DNA of 64,000 bases from Planctomycetota bacterium (GTDB lineage: Bacteria; Planctomycetota; UBA1135; GCA-002686595): positions 1 to 64,000 of the forward strand of contig JADLBP010000075.1 of NCBI GenBank assembly GCA_020847695.1, given 5' to 3'. The notes beneath the pieces were generated by a model. It had not been told where the DNA came from. It ran no database searches and saw only the letters and a list, made by a program, of their open reading frames with translations. The translations under genes and the position numbers were made by a program. Shown here in pieces: positions 11,013 to 19,088 of the stretch (position 1 is its first letter; every line of letters starts with the position of its first letter).

Positions 11013-11791
11013 CGTTGTTCCTCCGAGTGGCCCGAGCTCGAGGACTCGAAAGACGCGCGCGAGCTGACCGCCTCGTCGGCGAGCGAGCGCTGCTGCGTGC
11101 TCGGAACGGCCGCGCGGACCGACGCGGAGTGCGTCGAGTGCTTCGCGCCGCTGAAGTAGACCAGCGGGAAGAGCGCGAACCCGACGCCGAGCACGATCGC
11201 GACCGCCTTGCCGGCGCGCGCGATCGGGACGTCGTAACGCGTGTTGTTCAGCCCGAGCGTCTGCATCGCACTGCGGAAGGCGTGCGACAGGTGGATGCCG
11301 AGCGCACCGACGCCGACGATGTAGATCAGCGCGCCGGCGGGCTCGCTCAGGCGTCGGACGACCATCGCGGCGAGTCCATCCGGCGACATCTCGCGCAACC
11401 GGAAGTCGAGCAGGTGGACGATGACGAAGACCAGCACGATCACGCCGGTGACGACCATCGTCGACGACGCGAAGCTGCGCGCGCCGCGATCGCGATCGAG
11501 CGCGTAGCGCTGGGAGCGCGCCGCGCGATTCTCGAACGTCACGCGCAGCCCGAGCGCGAGGTGCGCGACGAACAACGCGAGCAGGCCGAACTCCGCGACG
11601 TACAGCAGCGGACCGAAGCTCTTCAGCTTCTCCGCGTACGCGTTGAAGTGCTCGCCGGTGTCGTCCGAGAACAACTGGAGGTTGCCCGCCAGGTGGACGA
11701 CCAGGAAGCCGATCAGCAAGAGGCCCGTGACGGACATCAGGGCCTTCTTGCCGATCGAGGAAGACCAGAGGCTCGAGAATCTACGGACCAT
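11009..11791 (-). CDS. sdhC: Succinate dehydrogenase cytochrome b558-type membrane subunit
   Basis: 260 residues with five predicted membrane helices (roughly 15-35, 62-84, 110-130, 153-173, 193-215). Histidines H33 (VVHLAGN), H77 (FVAHLAL), H126 (FVIVHLLDF) and H167 (GIHLSHAF) lie in the positions expected for the two b-haems of the single-subunit cytochrome b558 family. It anchors the SdhAB dimer and reduces quinone. The last 45 residues are Ser-rich and probably disordered. It is the first gene of the operon; a weakly AT-richer segment (GGATACCTGA) lies just upstream of the ATG. Confidence 0.95.
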
Positions 11792-11926
11792 TCAGGTATC
11801 CAAGAACGGAAGCTGGAAGCGGCGGAACCTATCCGAGCCCGCGCCCGCGAGCAACCCGCGGTGGCGAAAAGGCCCCGCACGACCGCCGGCGCATACGTTC
11901 GCCGGAGCGATCGGTAGAGTGCGCTC

Positions 11927-12385
11927 ATGACCGGTACGCTGCGCATCTGGTGCGTCGCCTGCTCTGGAGACCGAGCTCCGACCGACGAGTTCCGCGCTCG
12001 CATCCAAGCCCTGGCGCGCGCCGAGCACGTCGGACGGCGGATTTCGAGCAGACCGGAGTTCGTAGCGGCGTTCGGGCTCGAAGATCAGGTTTGGAGCCCG
12101 AGCGCGACGCCGGGGTCGGTCGATCGGTCGGCGTCGCACGAGTCCGGCGACGTGCTGTGGCTCGCCGAGCCCGCGCAGATCGCACGGGAGCTCGCGGCGA
12201 CCCTCAACGTCCCGGCGCACGCGGCGACGAACCTGGTGCCGCGCGTCGGCACGCTGACGGCGCTCGATCACGCCGACGCCGCGAACGCTACCCAGCGACC
12301 GTCGCTCGCCGGCTTCGAGCTCGACTGGCTGCCGCCGAACGGCGGCGGCGTCGGAGCGTTCCCCGGCGCGACGCCGAAGCGCTGA
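11927..12385 (+). CDS. Conserved-looking hypothetical protein, 152 aa
   Basis: A soluble protein with no signal peptide. It opens RIWCVACSGDRAPTDEF; the two Cys residues spaced WCVAC could be functional but no partner pair is obvious. A Leu/Ala-rich helix (IARELAATLNVP) is near residue 85 and a Gly-rich end follows. Six bases before the ATG is TAGAGT (11915-11920), so the mRNA may be leaderless. It faces away from sdhC and ends 3 bases from a convergent small gene. The family is not recognised. Confidence 0.55.
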   Translation: MTGTLRIWCVACSGDRAPTDEFRARIQALARAEHVGRRISSRPEFVAAFGLEDQVWSPSATPGSVDRSASHESGDVLWLAEPAQIARELAATLNVPAHAATNLVPRVGTLTALDHADAANATQRPSLAGFELDWLPPNGGGVGAFPGATPKR

Positions 12386-12388
12386 ACG

Positions 12389-12658
12389 TCAGTTCCCGCT
12401 GAAGCCCTTCGGGAACTTCGGACCGCCCGGTGGCATCGGCGGCATCGAAGGCCCGGTCGGACCGCTCGGAGCTCCGGGGCCGGCGCCGCCGCCGCCTTCG
12501 AGGCTCTTGCGGATCTCGTCGAAGCCCTCGCCGAAGTGGAACGCGAGCCAGATGAAGTAGCAGTCGATGTTGTCGACCGGATCGTCGACCTCGAACGCCG
12601 CCTTGCACGTCAGGTCGCACGGACGCTGGGCATTCATGAAGCAGAACTTGCGCGTCAT
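12389..12658 (-). CDS. Small cysteine-containing protein with Pro/Gly tail, 89 aa
   Basis: The start at 12658 has a strong ribosome site (GGAGG about 10 bases upstream), and its ATG overlaps the stop of the MaoC-like gene as ATGA. The N-terminal half contains Cys at about 6, 14, 18 and 36 and aromatic-rich helices (IDCYFIWLAFHFGEGF). The C-terminal 35 residues are Gly/Pro/Met-rich. It has no signal peptide and the family is unknown. Coupling to the hydratase suggests they are made together. Confidence 0.65.
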   Translation of the reverse strand: MTRKFCFMNAQRPCDLTCKAAFEVDDPVDNIDCYFIWLAFHFGEGFDEIRKSLEGGGGAGPGAPSGPTGPSMPPMPPGGPKFPKGFSGN

Positions 12659-13185
12659 CCCGGGCGGTCCTCCGAACGCACAGGGTAGCGACGCTTCGCC
12701 TGAGCGCGCGCGATGAGCAAGATCCAATGACCGTCGAGGACGAGCTCTCCCGACTGATCGAACACGCGCGCGTCGAACCGGATCCAAGCGCGCTTCGGAC
12801 CCGCGTTCGGTTCCTTCTCGGCGACGGTGAGCTCGAGGTGGATGCTCGAGCCCGGCCGCACAGGCGCCTGGAAGCGGATCGTCATCTCGACGAACGCGAC
12901 GACCGTGCCGTCGAACACGCCGGTCTGGTACGCGAGCCCGCTCGCGACCGACTGCACGAGCATTCCGTGCGCGATCGTGCCACGGAACGCACTCGCGCTC
13001 GCGAACGACTCGTCGACATGCGCCGGGTTGAAGTCGCCGGAGAGTCCGGCGAACGCGCCGATGTCCGCCTGGGTCAGCGTGCGGGCGCCGGAGCGGATCA
13101 CTTCACCGAGTTGGAAGTCGTCGAACCCGCGTCCGCGGAACGCGGGGCCGAGCGGGCGGGGTCCGGGGGCGGCGTCGGAGCTCAT
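12655..13185 (-). CDS. MaoC-like dehydratase / hot-dog-fold hydratase
   Basis: 176 residues of the single hot-dog MaoC type. It shows the catalytic Asp-His pair in GDFNPAHVDESFA (about residues 51-63), followed by the family's FRGTIAHGMLVQSVASG helix. Enzymes of this type add water to enoyl-thioesters or bind acyl-thioesters. The opening 'FDDFQLGEVIRSGARTLTQ' is typical of stand-alone R-hydratases. The substrate cannot be read from sequence. It is translationally joined to the small 89-aa gene, and upstream is a 240-base divergent region with an AT-rich palindrome. Confidence 0.85.
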   Translation of the reverse strand: MSSDAAPGPRPLGPAFRGRGFDDFQLGEVIRSGARTLTQADIGAFAGLSGDFNPAHVDESFASASAFRGTIAHGMLVQSVASGLAYQTGVFDGTVVAFVEMTIRFQAPVRPGSSIHLELTVAEKEPNAGPKRAWIRFDARVFDQSGELVLDGHWILLIARAQAKRRYPVRSEDRPG

Positions 13186-13285
13186 CGACGACGCACGGTA
13201 GCGGGCGGGCGAGACGGCACCAAGGCGACGATCCCGGACCCGGAGCGGCCGAAAGGCCGTGCGGGGGTCTGCCGCCCAGTCGTAA

Positions 13286-13307
13286 TGATACATCACGTAC
13301 ATTATCA
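13286..13307. promoter_or_regulatory. AT-rich imperfect palindrome between divergent genes (candidate operator)
   Basis: Reads TGATA-N4-ACGT-N4-TATCA: both 5-base arms and the ACGT core are exact inverted repeats over 22 bases. It lies in the only AT-rich patch of the 240-base region between the MaoC-like gene (minus, start 13185) and the GyrI-like lipoprotein (plus, start 13426). The symmetry suggests a dimeric regulator. No regulator gene is adjacent. Confidence 0.4.
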
Positions 13308-13425
13308 GACATCGAGGGCATCGCGAGCGGAGCCCGCCGCTCATCGTCGCAACGCCGCTCGGCGCCAGCTCCCACGCCGCGTTCCCGCCCTCAAGGGATC
13401 CGCCCGGTTCTCCGACAGGAACCGC

Positions 13426-14034
13426 ATGCTGCGCCTCGTCGTCCGCGTCTTGCTGGCCCTCGTCCTCCCAACCTGCCTCGCTTGCTCGACCGGCGGCGGC
13501 TCGACCTCCGGCGGGCCCGCGGTCGGCGAGCTGACCGACCTCCCGATCGCGCGCGCGCCGTTCGCGCACGTCGAGGCCAACTGGAAGCAGCGCCTCGACC
13601 AGGCCTACGTCTATGTCGAGCTCGTCGGCAGCTACACGCGGATCGGCAAGGCGCTCGAGTCGGCCGATCGCGCGCTGCGCGAGCAAGGTATCGAACCGTC
13701 CGGGCCGCCGTTCGCGCTGTACTTCGACGATCCGGCCGAGGTGCCGACCGAACAGCTCCGAGCGCGCGCGTGCTTCCCGGTCGACTCGCGAGTCGACGTG
13801 CGCGAGCCGCTCGCGTGTGACCTCTTGCCGGGCACGACCGTCGTCTACGCGTACGTCGCCGGTCCGTATCCCGAAGTGCCGCGCGCGTACCCGGGCATCT
13901 TCGCGTTCCTCGAGCGCATGCGTTGGCGCGAGGCCGGACCGATCCGCGAGATCTACTGGGTCCATCCGGGCACCGTGAAGGACTGGAGCGAGCTCGTCAC
14001 CGAGGTCCAGGTGCCCGCGACGGCGCGCGACTGA
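13426..14034 (+). CDS. Putative lipoprotein with GyrI-like (effector-binding) domain
   Basis: 202 residues. The start at ATG 13426 has AGGA 6-9 bases upstream and begins a signal sequence ending near a Cys (LVLPTCLAC), a slightly non-standard lipobox, then a Gly/Ser spacer. The rest resembles the small-molecule binding domain of the GyrI/AraC C-terminal/SOUL-like group: GSYTRIGKALESADRALREQGI, FALYFDDP, and 'GTTVVYAYVAGPYPEVPRAYPGI', ending in a WREAGPIREIYWVHPGT strand. Such domains bind small ligands. An exported one without a DNA-binding partner suggests ligand capture or a structural role. It ends 10 bases from a convergent gene. Confidence 0.7.
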   Translation: MLRLVVRVLLALVLPTCLACSTGGGSTSGGPAVGELTDLPIARAPFAHVEANWKQRLDQAYVYVELVGSYTRIGKALESADRALREQGIEPSGPPFALYFDDPAEVPTEQLRARACFPVDSRVDVREPLACDLLPGTTVVYAYVAGPYPEVPRAYPGIFAFLERMRWREAGPIREIYWVHPGTVKDWSELVTEVQVPATARD

Positions 14035-14044
14035 AGCGCACGCG

Positions 14045-15664
14045 TCACTCGCGTTCGAGCACCGCCGCGCATTCCGGCGGATAGCAGCGCAGGATCGCGA
14101 GCTTGCCGCTCTCGACCACCGCGCGAACCCGATCGCCGACGGCGAGCCGAGCAGCGAGCTCGCGCCGCAGCACCTCGCGACGCAAGCCTGCGTGAGCGTC
14201 CGCGAACACGCACGCGCCGCCATCGCCGAGTTCCTTCACCTCGAAGAGCGTTCCTGTCGCGTTCGGCCGGAGCTCGACGAAGCGATTGGCGTCGGCGATG
14301 CGCGGCAGCGATTGGTCGAGCGCGTCCAGCGACACGCGGAACGACTCGACCAGCTCGACACCTTGCCGCTCGTTGGCCCACGCACAGAACGCGCGCAGTG
14401 CGGCGAGCGCCGCGCGCGCCTCGTCGGGTCCGTCGAGCTCGCCGCGCTCCGGCAACCAAACCGTGGCGAACGTCAAGAGATCGCGCGCGCCTAGGTTCTC
14501 GAAGACGCCGATGCCTTGGCCGTAATCGGAGAGCTTGCGGATCGGCGCGAGAGCGCGCGCGACGTCGGGGCCGTGCTCGCGCTCGGTTTCCCAGAGGAAC
14601 TCCTCGACGACCGCGCCGACCACGCCCGGGAAGTCCGGAGCCACGTCGCCGGCCGGGTCGTCGTCGTCCTCCAGTCCGAGGTCGCGTTCGAGCTCCGCGA
14701 AGAGCTTCTCGAGGTCGCGACCTTCGCTGCGCCCGCGATCGAACGCGGCCAGCGCGGAGCGCACGTCGCGCTCTTCCGCCGCGGTCGGGAGCTCCGGCTC
14801 GGGCGGCGGCGCGACCGGCGCGGGCGTCGCGGTCAGCTCGATCCACGCAGCGAGCAGCAGCCGGCGCGCGGGCTCGAGATCGACATCGGTGTCGAACGCG
14901 AGGTGCTCGAGGGTGTCGCCGAGCACGTCCTGCGAGCCGAACACCCACCGTTTCTCGTCGATCGGCGTCGAAGCGAGCTCGGCGAACACCTCGGCGATCG
15001 AGTCGTCGTCGATGCCGGAGGCCGAGAGCCAAGTGCGCGCGCGCTCGACCGCGCTGTCGATCGCCGCGGCCGGCGTCGGAGACCAGAACATCGCTTCGAG
15101 CTCACGCTGCGAGAGTCGCATCACTCCGCGCCGGCGCGCGCGAGCCGCTTCGAGATCGCGCTCGAGCGCCTTGCGGACCTTGGCGTCGCGGTACAACGCC
15201 GCGGCGCGAGAGAGACGATTCGCGGTCGGTCCGAGGACGAACAATCGGCCGATCAACACGTCGTCGACCGCGAGCGCGAACGAACCTTCTTGGTCGACCA
15301 ACGGATGCTCGCCGCCGCTCAGCAGATCGCGAAGCCACGCGCCTTGGCCCTCGACGACCGAGGTCACCTCGAACACGCCGCAGAACGAGTTGACGAGCAT
15401 CGCGACGGCGTCCGCCTCGAGCAGACCTTCCTCGACCACCGCGTGCGCGAGTTCCTGCACCGGCGGCGTCTGCCACGCCTCGCTCGGGCGCTCGAGCAGG
15501 AACCACTCGCGGAAGCGTCGTTCGGCCAACGCGTCCGGCGCGAGCACGTCCGCGAAGAACACGTGGCGCGCGGCGGCCCGTTCGGTCGGCAGTCCGGGTT
15601 CCTGCAGCACGCGGGCCTCGAGGATGCCGAGCGCACGTTCGATGTCTTCGTCTCTGGCGGTCAT
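14045..15664 (-). CDS. Large hypothetical protein, 539 aa, acidic middle region
   Basis: Soluble, no signal peptide. It is mostly helical with long acidic segments (LEDDDDPAGD near residue 335) and a beta-rich C-terminus of about 70 residues (FVELRPNATGTLFEVKEL and so on, ending CYPPEC). No catalytic motif is recognised. TAAGAT lies 9 bases before the ATG (15674-15679 on the plus strand), so the transcript may be leaderless. It sits divergently next to the cobalamin riboswitch, but nothing in the protein suggests B12 binding. Confidence 0.7.
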   Translation of the reverse strand: MTARDEDIERALGILEARVLQEPGLPTERAAARHVFFADVLAPDALAERRFREWFLLERPSEAWQTPPVQELAHAVVEEGLLEADAVAMLVNSFCGVFEVTSVVEGQGAWLRDLLSGGEHPLVDQEGSFALAVDDVLIGRLFVLGPTANRLSRAAALYRDAKVRKALERDLEAARARRRGVMRLSQRELEAMFWSPTPAAAIDSAVERARTWLSASGIDDDSIAEVFAELASTPIDEKRWVFGSQDVLGDTLEHLAFDTDVDLEPARRLLLAAWIELTATPAPVAPPPEPELPTAAEERDVRSALAAFDRGRSEGRDLEKLFAELERDLGLEDDDDPAGDVAPDFPGVVGAVVEEFLWETEREHGPDVARALAPIRKLSDYGQGIGVFENLGARDLLTFATVWLPERGELDGPDEARAALAALRAFCAWANERQGVELVESFRVSLDALDQSLPRIADANRFVELRPNATGTLFEVKELGDGGACVFADAHAGLRREVLRRELAARLAVGDRVRAVVESGKLAILRCYPPECAAVLERE

Positions 15665-15708
15665 GTGTCGCAGATCTTACGACTCGGAGGCCCGATGGGC
15701 TCCGTCGC

Positions 15709-15736
15709 TTGACAGGTCGCGCGCGCCGAGTACCGT
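15709..15736 (+). promoter_or_regulatory. Sigma-70-type promoter ahead of the cobalamin riboswitch
   Basis: TTGACA at 15709-15714, a 16-base spacer and TACCGT at 15731-15736. Transcription would start near 15743, about 25 bases before the riboswitch core, which is the expected layout. Confidence 0.6.
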
Positions 15737-15767
15737 GCACTTTGCTCTTAGACAATTCGCGCGAACG

Positions 15768-15928
15768 CGAACGGGGAAGCAGGTGTGATTCCTGCACGGT
15801 CCCGCCACTGTGAAACGCATCGCGCCGAGCCACGCTCCGCGCCGCACGACTTCGTGCGGCGACGGAACGAGCCACGGGGTCTCGACCCTGGAAGGCGGCT
15901 TCGGCGATCCGCGTCAGTCAGGATACCC
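15768..15928 (+). promoter_or_regulatory. Cobalamin (adenosylcobalamin-type) riboswitch
   Basis: The conserved core blocks occur in order. GGGAAGCAGGTGTGATTCC is followed by TGCACGG and the near-invariant CCCGCCACTGT (15800-15811). Then come AGCCACG arms, CCTGGAAGGCGGCTTCGGCG and the closing GTCAGTCAGGATACCC (15913-15928). The B12 box at the 3' side matches the family's strongest signature. Such elements switch off translation or transcription when cobalamin is plentiful. The 166 bases between the core and the ATG at 16095 can hold the expression platform; a GCCGC-loop-GCGGC hairpin is present there and the AAAGGA ribosome site lies near 16080. The only downstream gene is the secreted beta-propeller protein. 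Confidence 0.93.
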
Positions 15929-16094
15929 ATCGCGTTCCGCCAGGACCCGCCGTAGCCCGAGGAGGCCTTCGCGAGCCACGCCGCAACGTGCGGCTCGGCC
16001 GCTCGTCCTCTTCGTCGCCCGGCCATTCTCGGCGCCGACTTCCACACGGACGTCGTCGCTGACTTCGACGAAGGATCGAAAGGACATCCCGGCC

Positions 16095-17387
16095 ATGAAT
16101 CGCTTCTCCGTGCTCCTCGCGAGCGCTTCTCTCTGCTTGTTCGTCACGTCCGCGCACGCGGACACTCCTGCGCCCGGCTTCTCGCTCGCGGCGCAGCCGA
16201 GCCCGGTCTTCGGCTCGACCGCGTGCCTGCTCACCGGCGGCGACGTGGTCACGTTCGACGGTTCCTCCGTCGAGCGCTGGACCTCGACCGGCAACCATGT
16301 TTCGACGCTCGCCGTGCTGCCCGGCGTGACTTGGGCGAGCTTCGTCACCCCCACCGCGGATGGCTCGACCGTGTTCTTCGCGGAGAGCTCGAACCACGGG
16401 ATCTACCAGGCCCGCACCGATGGCTCGGGTTGGTCGCAACTGACGACGCTGCTGCTCGCGTACGACGCGGAAGTCGGCGCCGACGGCAGCCTCTACTTGA
16501 GCGCGATGCCGCTCGGCTTCGGCTACGACACCGACCTGGTTCGCCTCGAGACCGTCGCGCCGTTCTCGTGGACTTCGATCGGCGTGATCCCCGGCGCATC
16601 GGGACCGTTGACGTTCGACGGCGCCGGCAATCTGTACTACGCGACTCAGGACACCACGTTCCCCGCCGGCGCCGGCACGACCGATGTCCTCCGTTGGAGC
16701 GCGGCGCAAGTCGCACTCGGCGGTCTGACCGACGTCAACGCGACGCTGTTCGGCGCCGACTTCGACGGCGGCGCGGCGATGGACTTCGACGAGAAGGGCG
16801 GCGATCTGCTGCTCGCAGAAGCGAATTACGGATTGAACGAGTACCGCATCGTGCGCGTCTCGCAGGACAAGGCGCACTCGCCGGTGCTCGTCGAGGCCGG
16901 CCAGTGGATCTCGTCTCTCCAGGTGATCGAACAGGGAAGCGCGGCGACGCTCGACGCGTTCCAGCCGAGCACCGGCACCAAGCTCGTCTACGCGACGACC
17001 GACTTCGGCACGTTCGACGACTTCGTGACGCTGACGCCGAAGCGCCCGGTGCTCGCCGCGAGCGGCGCCGGCACGACCGGCCAGGGTCCGGTGACGTTGA
17101 CCGTCACCGGCGGCGTGCCGAACGGCACGCTGTTCCTCTTCTTCTGCCCGCAGTCCGCGTACTCGCCGACCGAGAGCGTCTACAACTTGCCGGCGTTCAA
17201 GTTCTTCACCGGCTTGAAGCCGTCGAACGTCCGGCGCATCCCGTTCCTGCTGCCGACCGATGCGAGCGGCACGGGCTCGTTCACGTTCTGGAATCCGGGC
17301 GACCTGCAGGGTCAGTACGCGTTCCAGGCGCTGGTCGGCGGCGTCACGGGCTCGTTCGTCGGAAGCTCGACGAGCACGCTGTTCTGA
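16095..17387 (+). CDS. Secreted beta-propeller-like protein under cobalamin riboswitch control
   Basis: 430 residues. The start at 16095 gives a clear signal peptide (MNRFSVLLASASLCLFVTSAHA, cleaved before DTP) and has AAAGGA upstream. Residues about 30-310 show repeated beta-strand units of propeller type (for example DGSGWSQLTTLLLAYDAEVGADGSLYLSA, GPLTFDGAGNLYYATQD, GAAMDFDEKGGDLLLAEANYG). The last 110 residues form a separate beta-rich domain ending SSTSTLF. No enzyme motif, lipobox or sorting motif is seen. Riboswitch control implies a role when B12 is scarce. In Bacteroides the surface propeller BtuG captures B12 next to BtuB, so a B12-capture role is attractive, but it is inferred from regulation and fold alone. 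No transporter gene is adjacent. Confidence 0.85.
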   Translation: MNRFSVLLASASLCLFVTSAHADTPAPGFSLAAQPSPVFGSTACLLTGGDVVTFDGSSVERWTSTGNHVSTLAVLPGVTWASFVTPTADGSTVFFAESSNHGIYQARTDGSGWSQLTTLLLAYDAEVGADGSLYLSAMPLGFGYDTDLVRLETVAPFSWTSIGVIPGASGPLTFDGAGNLYYATQDTTFPAGAGTTDVLRWSAAQVALGGLTDVNATLFGADFDGGAAMDFDEKGGDLLLAEANYGLNEYRIVRVSQDKAHSPVLVEAGQWISSLQVIEQGSAATLDAFQPSTGTKLVYATTDFGTFDDFVTLTPKRPVLAASGAGTTGQGPVTLTVTGGVPNGTLFLFFCPQSAYSPTESVYNLPAFKFFTGLKPSNVRRIPFLLPTDASGTGSFTFWNPGDLQGQYAFQALVGGVTGSFVGSSTSTLF

Positions 17388-17427
17388 TCCGACTCCCCCG
17401 CCGCGCGCGGAGTTCGACGGGTTAGCC

Positions 17428-18081
17428 CTAGGACTCCGCGCCGGCGTTCGGTTCGCGCGCCGCGAACCACGCCGCGGGCACGCGCCACGTCGTTGCGTTC
17501 GGCGTGCGCGCGAGTTCGGTGCCCTCGAAAGCGGAGAGCCACGCCGCCGCGTCGTCGTCGAGGCGCGCGGAGAGCACGAGCTCCCACCGTCCGTCGCGCC
17601 GCGCGACCTCGGCGCGCAACGACACGCCCGGCTGGACGCACTCGGCGGCGCGCACGCACGCGAACGCGAGCGCGAACGCCGCGCGCGGTGCGAGCCTCGG
17701 CGGCGCGATGAGCTGCAGTCCGACGGCGCCGGTCCATTCGAGCTCGCGTTCCGTGCGGCGCACCGCGAGCGTCGCCCAGCGCGCGACCGAAGCGAGCCCG
17801 TCGCGCTCGACGCGCTCGACCAGCGTGTCGGCGCCGAGCCCCGCCGCGAGCACACCGAACAGCCAGCCGACTTCGTGGACGTCGCTCGAGATCCGCGCCA
17901 GGTCCGGCGAGAACTCCGACGCGCGGCCGATGCGCAGCAGCTCGTCGACACCGACCAACACCTGCGTCGAGTTGTTCACGCGGTGCAGCAGCACCGGCAA
18001 GAGAGCGCGCGCGGCGGCGTCGAGGGCGCGCGCGGCGCTCGGCGCGAAGGCGTCGGGCTGCGATCGAGCTTCGGATTCCAC
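17428..18081 (-). CDS. Histidine-phosphotransferase-like (DHp plus degenerate ATPase fold) protein
   Basis: About 217 residues from a GTG at 18081. In-frame codons further upstream run into the tRNA-Leu gene and cannot be a real start. Near residue 30 is LLPVLLHRVNNSTQVLVG, which resembles the H-box helix (HRxxN) of HisKA_2-type kinases and ChpT-like phosphotransferases. The C-terminal half has strands and helices compatible with a degenerate CA domain but lacks the N, G1 and G2 boxes needed to bind ATP. It may relay phosphate or be a structural remnant. The assignment rests on one motif and overall layout. Confidence 0.55.
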   Translation of the reverse strand: MESEARSQPDAFAPSAARALDAAARALLPVLLHRVNNSTQVLVGVDELLRIGRASEFSPDLARISSDVHEVGWLFGVLAAGLGADTLVERVERDGLASVARWATLAVRRTERELEWTGAVGLQLIAPPRLAPRAAFALAFACVRAAECVQPGVSLRAEVARRDGRWELVLSARLDDDAAAWLSAFEGTELARTPNATTWRVPAAWFAAREPNAGAES

Positions 18082-18133
18082 GCGGATCGCCTCGGCGCCG
18101 CGAGCGCGTTCACGGCGCGCGGCAAGGAGAGTG

Positions 18134-18219
18134 TGGTGCCGAGGCGGGGACTTGAACCCCGACTCCCTTGCGGGAAATGGATTTTGAATCCATCGCGTCT
18201 GCCATTTCGCCACCCCGGC
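18134..18219 (-). tRNA. tRNA-Leu, anticodon CAA
   Basis: An 86-base cloverleaf with encoded CCA. The acceptor GCCGGGG pairs with CCUCGGC. The anticodon loop UUCAAAA sits in a GAUGGA/UCCAUU arm (anticodon at 18184-18186). There is a long class II variable arm and a T-loop GUUCAAGUC. It reads UUG codons. Confidence 0.95.
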
Positions 18220-18232
18220 ACACGGGCACGAG

Positions 18233-18261
18233 ATGATGCCGCGCGCGGGGCGCTCTGTCCA
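18233..18261 (-). promoter_or_regulatory. Promoter of tRNA-Leu(CAA)
   Basis: On the minus strand: TGGACA (18256-18261), a 17-base spacer, CATCAT (18233-18238), ending 13 bases before the tRNA 5' end. Confidence 0.6.
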
Positions 18262-18263
18262 CC

Positions 18264-18329
18264 GCCTCGCCGCCGCCTCGCCGCCGCCTCGCCGCGGCCT
18301 CGCCGTGGCCTCGCCGTGGCCTCGCCGTC
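18264..18329. repeat. 11-bp tandem repeat, six units
   Basis: Six consecutive copies of GCCTCGCCGNN with changes only in the last two bases, between the promoter of tRNA-Leu(CAA) and the 3' end of dapB. It encodes nothing obvious. Confidence 0.85.
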
Positions 18330-18350
18330 GCGGCGCGCGACCTCGGATCG

Positions 18351-19088
18351 CTACGCGAAGAGCGCGAGCTCGAGCCCGCGCGCGACGCCGTCACAGCGCG
18401 CCGCGTAGCGCAGCGCCGCGGCGATCCCGGGCGCGAACGCCGCCGGCCCGCTCATGTCGTGACGCAAAGTCAACGTCTCGCCCGGACCTGCGAGCACGAC
18501 CTCTTGATGCGCGTAGAGACCGGAAAGCCGCAGCGAGTGGATCGTCGTCCCCCCCACTCGCTCGCCGCGCGCCGGCTCGCGCCCGGGTTCGCGGCACTCC
18601 GGATCGTCCCCGCGAGCGATCGCCATCCGCCGCGCGGTTTCGAGCGCGGTGCCGCTCGGCGCGTCCTTCTTGCGCGGATGATGGCCTTCGACGATCTCCG
18701 CTTCGGCGAAGTGCTTCGCGGCTTGCACGGCGAAGAGCTGCATCAGGATCGAGCCCAGGCTGAAGTTCGGCACGACGAGCCCGCCGAGACCGCGCTCGCG
18801 CGCGGCGCGATCGAGCTCCTCGTTCTCCGCGGCGGTGACGCCGCTGGTGGCGATCAGCGGCCGGACTCCGACGCCGAGCAACGCGAGCCCGTGGCGCGCC
18901 CCTTGGCCCGCGACCGTCGCTTCGAAGGCGACACGCGCGCCGCTCGCACCGATCGACGCGCCCCAGTCGTCGCCACGGCCGTACGCTGCGACGAGCTCGA
19001 ACTCGCTCGACCCGCGCAGCAGCTCGCACGCGAAACGCCCGAGTCGCCCGTTCGCGCCGATCACCGCGACGGCGAGCTTCGCGCTCAC
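18351..19088 (-). CDS. dapB: 4-hydroxy-tetrahydrodipicolinate reductase
   Basis: 245 residues, slightly shorter than the E. coli enzyme. The NAD(P) motif GANGRLG is at residues 11-17. The substrate and catalytic signature EGHHPRKKDAPSGTALE is near residue 140, with the typical NFSLGSILMQLF helix before it. It makes tetrahydrodipicolinate for diaminopimelate and lysine, so it supplies the peptidoglycan cross-link residue. Its GTG start overlaps the ddl stop as GTGA. The pairing of a peptide-precursor reductase with D-Ala ligase fits a cell-wall function. Confidence 0.95.
   Translation of the reverse strand: MSAKLAVAVIGANGRLGRFACELLRGSSEFELVAAYGRGDDWGASIGASGARVAFEATVAGQGARHGLALLGVGVRPLIATSGVTAAENEELDRAARERGLGGLVVPNFSLGSILMQLFAVQAAKHFAEAEIVEGHHPRKKDAPSGTALETARRMAIARGDDPECREPGREPARGERVGGTTIHSLRLSGLYAHQEVVLAGPGETLTLRHDMSGPAAFAPGIAAALRYAARCDGVARGLELALFA

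Noticed and set aside
18082-18213. N-terminal extension of the phosphotransferase-like gene through tRNA-Leu
   Set aside because: The extra residues are encoded by the tRNA itself.
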